Translations under genes and position numbers: made by a program
The notes under the pieces: model-generated
Told to the model about the DNA's origin: nothing
The model's input: only the letters and a program-made list of their open reading frames with translations
Databases searched by the model: none
NCBI GenBank assembly: GCA_039707655.1
Contig: CM077672.1
Span: forward strand, 456,546,390-456,610,389
DNA length: 64,000 nucleotides
Direction: 5' to 3'
From: Elymus sibiricus
Taxonomy: Eukaryota > Streptophyta > Magnoliopsida > Poales > Poaceae
In this document: one piece after another, positions 57,769 through 64,000 of the stretch
Layout of the letters: every line of letters begins with the position of its first letter
Numbering within the stretch: the stretch's first letter is position 1

Positions 57769-58259
57769 TGACGGTGTCCTGGATTAGGGGGTGCCAACCT
57801 AGCCGGCCCATCTCCTTGGTTGGGCCGATGGGCCCTTGTACGTGATCAGGATGGACTCCGGAGGCCGCACACGGGAGACGTGATCGAGGCTGTCTCTACC
57901 GAAGACTTGTAGTACACTCCAAGATTTTTCCAGCCGCCTTACTCCTAGATACCAACCTTGTAACCTTAGATACCCTCCCTGGCGTGTATATAAGCCATAG
58001 GGTTTAGCCCGTAGGGGGGAACAACGCAATATCGCTCACCTAGCCCTAGAAGTTAGACACATATTACGATCTCGAGGTAGATCAACTCTGTACTCGATAC
58101 ATCTCCATCAATATAAACAGAAGCAGGACGTAGGGTTTTACCTCCATTAAGAGGGCCCAAACCTGGGTAAACATCGTCTCCCTCGTCTCAGTTACCACCG
58201 ATCTGAGATCCACAGCTCGGGACCCCCTACCCCGAGGTCTGCCGATTTTTACACCGACA
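57769..58259 (+). repeat. 3' LTR of E (491 bp)
   Basis: It begins TGACGGTGTCCTGGATTAGG and ends TTTTTACACCGACA. TSD CCTGG follows at 58260-58264. It contains the intact target (TTTTTACAC followed by CGACA) that D hit in the 5' LTR. Confidence 0.92.
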
Positions 58260-58318
58260 CCTGGGTTGCACCTTTTTCATTTGTGTTAAAAAGAAAATTA
58301 ATTTACGCTGTTAGTCTA

Positions 58319-60140
58319 ATGATTATATAAATTACTGGTCCAAATTAACAGCAAATGTGAGTGGTTGATTTTGTAAGGCGCACGCGGGAGATCCCTGCGG
58401 GTTCGATGTTCGAAACCTCATGGTTACAATTTTTCCTGTCGGCTCCCCCTCCCCCCCGAGACCCTCACGTCGCCCTCCCGGTGACTTGGGGGTGACTAGG
58501 GTTCCGCCGCCGCTGCCACCCCTCCAATCCTTCCCCCTCGCCGCCACCAGAGATGGCCGCCGGGATAGCCAGCACGGCGCCGGTGAAGGTGGCGGCGGGG
58601 ACTGCGGCGCTTCGTCCCTCTCTGAGGCCTTTGGTACCTGGGGCGGCGGCCCCTGCCGGTGAGGCAGCGCCGTCGTGCGACCGACGGCGTTCGCAGGTGG
58701 TGTGCTGGCCAGCGTGCTCGGCCGTGAGGGCGGTGGGTCGCTGGTGGAGTTTCGGTCATGGCGCGGACCCCATCTGTGTCAGATCTAGAGGTACGAGACC
58801 CCGCCTCCCTGCTGCCCTCTCGCTCTGTACGCTGTGGACTGCGATTCGCTCATTGGCTCTGGCATTGGTGAGCATGGTGGAGTAGCTTGGGGCCCGGGGG
58901 AAACCCTGGCTGGCTTGGCTGGCCCGGCGGCGGCGATGCCCAAGGGCGCCGCTTTCTTCCATGGGGGCGCTGCTGAGGTCCCCAACTCTCCACCCCGACC
59001 TCCTGCCCGGGTGATCAACATGGCAATGGGTACCCGCTACCCGCGAACCCGACGGGTAAAAACCCTATTAGGGTAAGGGTTTGGGAAAAATAAATACCCA
59101 TGGGTTTGTAAATGGGAAAAAAGTGTACCCATCGGGTAACCCGGGTACGGGTACGGGAAGGCAATACCCATACCCGCGCACCTGCATACCCGCATACGGG
59201 AATGCAACCGCTAGCCTCGACCCAAAACCCCCTTCCCTTACCCACATGCATGATATTGTTTAAATGTGTTGATCCTATTTTGTGAAGTCATGATTTTGTC
59301 TCTATTTTTGTTGATCTTATTATATAGTCTTCTTCATTTGATCATTGCGAAGTACGGGCTGCAGAAGTAATTTCAATAAAAGAAAATTGTGTCCCTCTTG
59401 TTTGTCTTGTAATTGAAAAAAAGAACATATGTGAATGTTTCTCTAAGAAGTTTACTTACAGGCTACTCATCCATGAATATAATTGTACATTGCTTGGTGC
59501 CATCTAGTTCATGGGTATTGCTATCCACTTTTGAAAATCAATACCATTTTTTTATTCCATCGCAGAACAAATTGTGGTATGTATGTGCTGAAATATTAAA
59601 ATTTGGTATATATGTGTTGAAATTTTGAAGTATACATGCTGAAATGTTATGCATATATGCGGAAATGCTAAAAAATACATCATGAAGTGTGAATTGGGTA
59701 ACGTGGCGAAGATGGGTATTTTTACCCGTGGGTATTACCCGCACCCGGCCGGGTACGGGTATGGGAACAATTTGAAACCCGAGGTGCGGGTACGGGTACG
59801 GGTTTGGGCGAAAAATAATGAGACGGGTAAGGGTTTGGGCGACCATTACCCGCACCCGAACCCGGCGGGTGCCATGTTGACCGGGTGAAAACCCACAATC
59901 CCCTGTGGATTTGGCGGCGGCGGTGCCTTGCGCGTCATGACCTTCCTGAAGGCGTCGTCAGGGGTGTAGGGGCTCGGATGGGAGGATTTGCAGGCGCGGG
60001 ATTGAGGTTCCTTGTGTTTCGAGCTTGTGCGGATGTGGTGTGGGCTGTAGGCACCGTCGTCTCATCTGGTTGGTGCTCTCCGGTGGCGGTGTACGCCTCT
60101 CGGCCCCCCGGTGCGATATCTCGATCCTGACGGTACGGGA
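58319..60140. other. GC-rich host segment around a hAT element, no gene assigned
   Basis: 58319-58440 is AT-rich with a tRNA-arm-like CGGGTTCGATGTTCGAAACC (about 58398-58418). From 58440 to 59014 and 59889 to 60140 the DNA is CpG- and GGC-rich and looks like one segment interrupted by the hAT element. A frame from ATG 58553 (MAAGIASTAPVKVAAGTAAL) gives 110 residues of low-complexity Ala/Arg/Pro sequence. I recognise no domain and do not call a gene. Confidence 0.4.
59015..59880. mobile_element. Non-autonomous hAT-type element, 866 bp, TSD CCGGGTGA
   Basis: The terminal inverted repeat TCAACATGGCA is perfect over 11 bases (59015-59025 and 59870-59880). Flanks 59007-59014 and 59881-59888 are both CCGGGTGA, an 8-bp duplication as made by hAT transposases. 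Both ends carry arrays of GGGTACGGGTACGGG and GGGTACCCGC-like motifs in both orientations, about 150 bases each. The AT-rich core (about 59250-59700) has no transposase frame. Confidence 0.9.
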
Positions 60141-61816
60141 TGATGTCTACTACATAACTTATTCTTGTAGACTCGTGTTGGGCCTCCAAGCGCAGAGTTT
60201 TGTAGGACAGTAGCAATTTTCCCTCAAGTGGATGACCTAAGGTTTATCAATCCATAGGAGGTGTAGGATGAAGATGGTATCTCTCAAACAACCCTGCAAC
60301 CAAATACAAGAAATCTCTTGTGTCCCCAACACACCCAATACAATGAAAAATTGTATAGGTGCACTAGCTCGGCGAAGAGATGGTGATACAAGTGTAGTAT
60401 GGTGAGTAGATATAGGTTTTTGTAATCTAAAAAGTATAAAACAGCAAGGTAGCAATTGATAAAACAGAGCACAAACGGTATTGCAATGCTTGAAAACACG
60501 GCCTAGGGTTCATACTTTCACTAGTGCAATCTCTCAACAATGCTAACATAATTGGATCATATAACAATCCCTCAACGTGCGATAAAGAATCACTCCAAAG
60601 TTCCTATTCACGGAGAACATAAGATAGAAATTGTTGTAGGGTACGAAACCACCTCAAAGTTATCTTTTCCGATCAATCTATTGAGCCATACCTATAAGTG
60701 TCACGAACAGCCCTAGAGTTCGTACTAAAATAACACCATATGATACGCATCAACCAACTCTAATGTCACCTAGATACTCCAATGTCACCACAAGTATCCA
60801 TGAGTCAATTATATGATACGCATCAAACAACTTCAGATTCATAATATTCAATCCAACACAAAGAACTTCAAAGAGTGCCCCAAGATTTCTACCGGAGAAA
60901 GTAGGACGAAAACGTGCATCAACCCCTATGCATAGATTACCCCAATGTCACCTCAGGAATCCGCGAGTTGAGTGCCAAAACATACATCAAGTGAATCAAT
61001 ATAATACCCCATTGTCACCACGGGTATTCATATGCAAGACATATATCAAGTGTTCTCAAATCCGTAAAAGTATTCAATCCGATAATAGTGAAACCTCAAA
61101 GGTAAAAACTCAATTCATCGCAACGAGATACAGAGGGGAAAAACACCATATGATCCAACTATATTAACAAAGCTCGCGGTACATCAAGATCGTGCCAAAT
61201 CAAGAACACGAGAGAGAGAGATCAAACACATAGCTACTAGTACATACCCTCAGCCCCGAGGGTCAACTACTCCCTCCTCGTCATGGAGACCGCCGGGATG
61301 ATGAAAATGGCCTCCGGTGATGCTTTCCCCCCTCCGGCAGGGCGCCGGAAAAGGGCTGTAATTGAGATCGTGGAGGTACAGAGGCTTGTGGCGGCATAAA
61401 AACTCATCTAGGTTAACTTTCGGGGGTTTATGAATATATATGATTTTTCAGTGTTGGAATCACGCCAAGAGGTGCCACAGGGGGCCCACGAGGCACCAGG
61501 GCGCGCCTGGGGGGGTGGCGCGCCCTGGTGGCTTGTGGGGCCCCTATGGCTCTTCTGCTGCTCCCCCGAAGCTTCTTGGGTCTGTTTCCTTCCAGAAAAA
61601 ATCATCAAAAAGTTTCGCTGCATTTGGACTTCATTTGATATGGATTTTTTGGAAAACCAAAAACAAGCAGAAAACATCAATTGGCGCTGGGCACTAGGTT
61701 AATATGTTAGTCCATAAAAATCATATAAAAGCCGTATAAAAGTGAACCAAAATCATACAAAACTATAATAAACATGGCATGAATACTTCATAAATTATAG
61801 ATACGTTGGAGACGTA
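60141..61816 (-). repeat. LTR G, minus orientation, interrupted at its start by F
   Basis: Read on the minus strand it starts ...TACGTCTCCAACGTATCTAT (61816 downward) and ends GTAGTAGACATCA at 60141, so TG...CA ends are nearly complete; the first bases were separated by element F. It contains the GGCGCGCC hairpin (61483-61540). Because GC-rich host DNA lies to its left, this is the 3' LTR of a minus-strand element or a solo LTR; the window ends before that can be decided. Frames inside it are LTR sequence, not genes. Confidence 0.8.
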
Positions 61817-63211
61817 TGATACGTCTCCGTCGTATCTACTTTTCCAAACACTTTTGCTCTTGTTTTGGACTCTAATTTGCATGATTTGAATGAAACTAAC
61901 CCGGACTGACGCTGTTTTCAGCAGAACTACCATGGTGTTGTTTTTTGTGCAGAAATAAAAATTCTTGGAATTGGACGAAACTTTTTGGAGATTTTTTATG
62001 CAATATATAAAAAATACTGGAGCCAAAACCATCTGGAGGGGGGCCACTGGCTGCCCACGAGGCACCAGGGCGCGCCACCCCCCCAGGCGTGCCCTGGTAC
62101 CTCGTGGGGCCCACATGGCTCCGTCTGACCTAATTCCAACGCTATAAATTCACAATTCCAGAGAAAAAAATAGCAGAGGAAGTTTTATTGTGTTTCACGA
62201 TACGGAGCCGCCGCCACCTCCTGTTCTTCATCGGGAGGCCAGATTTGGAGTCCGTTTGGGGCTCCGGAGAGGGGGATCTTCCGGCATTGTCATCATCAAC
62301 CATCCTTCATCACCAATTTCATGATGCTCACCGCCGGGAGTGAGTAATTCCTTCGTAGGCCTGCTGGACGGTGATGAGTTGGATGAGATTTATCATGTAA
62401 TCGAGTTAGTTTTGTTAGGGCTTGATCCCTAGTATCCACTATGTTCTGAGATTGATGTTGCTATGACTTTGATATGCTTAATGCTTGTCACTAGGGCCCG
62501 AGTGCCATGATTTCAGATCTAAACCCTTTATGTTTTCATGAATATATTTTTGTTCTTGATCCGATCTTGCAAGTTGTATGCACCTACTACGTGTTATGAT
62601 CCGCATACCCCAAGGTGACAATAATTGGGATTCTTTCCGGTGATTACCGTAGTTTGAGGAGTTCATGTATTCACTATGTGTTAATGCTTTGTTCCGGTTC
62701 TCTATTAATAGGAGGCCTTAATATCCCTTAGTTTCGTTATGGACCCCGCTGCCACGGGAGGGTAGGACAAAAGATGTCATGCAAGTTCTTATCGCAAGCA
62801 CGCATGACTATATACGGAATACATGCCTACATTACATTGATGAATTGGAGCTAGTTCTGTGTCGCCCTAGGTTATGACTGTTACATGATGAATGTTATCC
62901 AACATAATCACCGATCCAATGCCTACGAGCTTTTCACATATTGTTCTTGCTAAGTTACTACTGTTGCTACTGCTGTCACAATTGCTATTACTGTTACCGC
63001 TACTATTATTGCTACTACTATCAAACTACCATACTACTGTGCTACTGATCACTCTGCTACAGATATTTAGTCTCCAGGTGTGGTTGAATTGACAACTCAA
63101 CTGCTAATACTTGCAAATATTCTTTGGCTCCCCTTGTGTCGAGTCAATAAATTTGGGTTGAATACTCTACCCTCGAAAACTGTTGCGATCCCCTATACTT
63201 GTGGGTTATCA
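61817..63211 (+). repeat. 5' LTR of F (1395 bp)
   Basis: It begins TGATACGTCTCCGTCGTATC and ends CTTGTGGGTTATCA. The GC hairpin is at 62053-62109, followed by CGCTATAAATTC near 62139, a TATA box. It aligns with 8859-7448 on the other strand. Confidence 0.93.
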
Positions 63212-63222
63212 AGACCTTTTTC

Positions 63223-63240
63223 TGGCGCCGTTGCCGGGGA
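63223..63240 (+). other. Primer-binding site, tRNA-Asp, element F
   Basis: TGGCGCCGTTGCCGGGGA is a perfect complement of the plant tRNA-Asp 3' end, 11 bases after the LTR. Confidence 0.92.
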
Positions 63241-63289
63241 GCATAGCTATATTTGTGGAGTCACTTGGGATTTATATCTGTTGATCACT

Positions 63290-64000
63290 ATGAAGAATCT
63301 GAAAGATGCTAAGACCAAGATCGTTCCCTCTAAGACGAGGGGAGGTAAGGAACTGCCATCTAGCTCTGCACTTGATTCACCTTCTGTTTTGAGTAAACTT
63401 GCAACACCACCACATGCTATTAATTCTAATATGTCGCAAGTTATTGATGATACCACTTCTGCCATGAATGATACTCATGATGATGCTAGTACTAGGGTTG
63501 ATAATGCTGTGCCACTTGGTGAATTTCTTAGCGAACAACTTGCTAAAGCTAAAGAAATTGAAAATGCTGAAAATCTTGAGAATTATAATTCACCTATTAT
63601 GCCTAGCTCTCCTACTAGAATTGAAACACCTGATGAACATTGCTTTGATAGGGAGACTGCTAGAGCCATACTTGCTTCTAATGATAGAGATGAAGTTACA
63701 AAACTGCTTGCTGAAATGAAAGAAAAATCTATGAGGGAGAAAATGAAATATGATCCTAAGTTTGCTACCTCTCCCATATTTGTTACTGATAAGGATTATG
63801 AATTCTCTGTCGATCCTGAGTTAATTCCTTTGGTTTAATCTGATCCTTTCCATGGTTATGAAACTGAAACCGTTGTGGCACATCTCACTAAATTAAATGA
63901 TATAGCCACCCTATTTGCTCATGAGGCAAAAAATTTGCTATTACTATATTCTTAAGTTGTTTCCTTTCTCATTAAAGGGTGATGCTAAGGAATGGTATAA
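63290..64000 (+). pseudogene. Gag of element F, broken and cut by the window end
   Basis: It starts at ATG 63290 (MKNLKDAKTKIVPSKTRGG), co-linear with Gag of A. In-frame stop TAA at 63836 (A has a Glu codon there) is followed by SDPFHGYETETVVAHLTKLN in the same frame, then a one-base shift in an A run near 63930. The Gag core would follow beyond the window. Confidence 0.88.

Larger units (their letters stand above)
41038..58259 (+). mobile_element. LTR retrotransposon E (Ty3/gypsy, Tat lineage), nearly full length
   Basis: 5' LTR 41038-41522 plus 48918-48922 (split by element D), gag, protease, RT, RNase H, a second archaeal-type RNase H, integrase, an antisense multi-exon gene (57445-54636), a purine tract and the 3' LTR 57769-58259. 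CCTGG at 41033-41037 and at 58260-58264 is a perfect 5-bp target duplication. The second RNase H and the antisense ORF place it in the Tat/Retand-like lineage. By eye the two LTRs differ at about 17 positions and one indel over 490 bp. Stops and frameshifts in every gene show it is defective. The region 53900-54635 holds no frame. Confidence 0.9.
39972..58318. mobile_element. TIR element H, split by E and a Stowaway MITE
   Basis: The left end (39972-40080) reads ACAGCGTAAATTAATTTT, AAATGAAAAA, GGGGCTCGAACC and CGCGATTAACTACCAGGGCC. The right end, read in reverse complement from 58318 to 58260 and then from 41037 to 40966, gives the same blocks in the same order (ACAGCGTAAATTAATTTT, AAATGAAAAA, GGGGTTCGAACC, GGCGATTAACAACCAGGACC). 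This is an inverted repeat of about 110 bases, visible only after removing element E, which landed in it. Without insertions the element is about 1.1 kb and has no coding frame. The superfamily is uncertain (Mutator-like is plausible), and the target duplication is not resolved. Confidence 0.65.
61817..64000 (+). mobile_element. LTR retrotransposon F (same family as A), 5' part
   Basis: LTR 61817-63211, PBS 63223-63240 and the start of gag are present, and the window ends inside gag. Sequence and layout match element A in the opposite orientation. F inserted at the very tip of LTR G, so its left flank is ...GGAGACGTA. A stop and a frameshift in gag show F is more decayed than A. Confidence 0.92.

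Noticed and set aside
58553..58885. Ala/Arg-rich 110-residue frame as a gene
   Set aside because: Low-complexity GC-rich sequence, no domain, overlapping frames on both strands equally long.
1..64000. CRISPR array, prokaryotic operon or phage-type system
   Set aside because: Introns, LTR elements, MITEs and plant gene families show a plant nuclear genome; the tandem repeats lack unique spacers.

Overview
The window is nuclear DNA from a grass of the Triticeae (wheat, Aegilops, barley or rye group). This rests on stacked long LTR retrotransposons primed by tRNA-Asp (PBS TGGCGCCGTTGCCGGGGA), a CACTA element with TTTGCCGTCTGC subterminal repeats, a Stowaway MITE, a grass-type DUF1618 gene and a GRF zinc-finger fragment. 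No rRNA, tRNA, CRISPR or organelle gene was found.

Left block, 1-18,877: a nest of transposons. A decayed Ty3/gypsy element B (plus strand; gag-protease, RT, RNase H, integrase, an extra 3' ORF and a 3' LTR at 17391-18877) runs in from the left. It is cut in gag by a minus-strand gag-protease element A that has no pol (5' LTR 7448-8859), and between protease and RT by a solo LTR (10635-12200, TSD ATATA). A is itself interrupted by a CACTA element whose right end is at 2046; a 30-bp AT-rich tandem array lies at the window's left edge.

Middle block, 18,878-37,362: a gene island with few LTR elements. It holds a three-exon DUF1618 gene (20597-22699), a degenerate L1-type LINE (24233-27830), a GRF zinc-finger pseudogene (28086-28891), a three-exon gene with a Pro-rich N-terminus and an unrecognised C-terminal domain (29687-31743), a hAT-type MITE with a perfect 8-bp TSD (33496-33680), several young tandem duplications, and long stretches with no recognisable gene.

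Right block, 37,363-64,000: a second nest. An old LTR is split by a Mutator-like TIR element (about 37449-39223). A second TIR element (39972-58318) was hit in its right TIR by a Tat-lineage gypsy element E (41038-58259, TSD CCTGG). The 5' LTR of E was then hit by a pol-less LTR element D (41523-48912, TSD TACAC). E carries dual RNase H domains and a spliced antisense gene between pol and its 3' LTR. After E come GC-rich host DNA split by an 866-bp hAT element (59015-59880, TSD CCGGGTGA), a minus-strand LTR (60141-61816), and the 5' part of element F, of the same family as A (61817 to the window end).

I found no clearly new multi-gene system. The observations I rate highest are the spliced antisense gene of E, tRNA-like arms inside the TIRs of two unrelated-looking Mutator-like elements, a GGCGCGCC-centred hairpin recurring in nearly every LTR, and the IRE1/KEN-like look of the C-terminus of the 29.7-kb gene. 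Coordinates of LTR ends, TSDs and splice sites were read directly from the bases; family assignments come from memory of motifs and were not searched.
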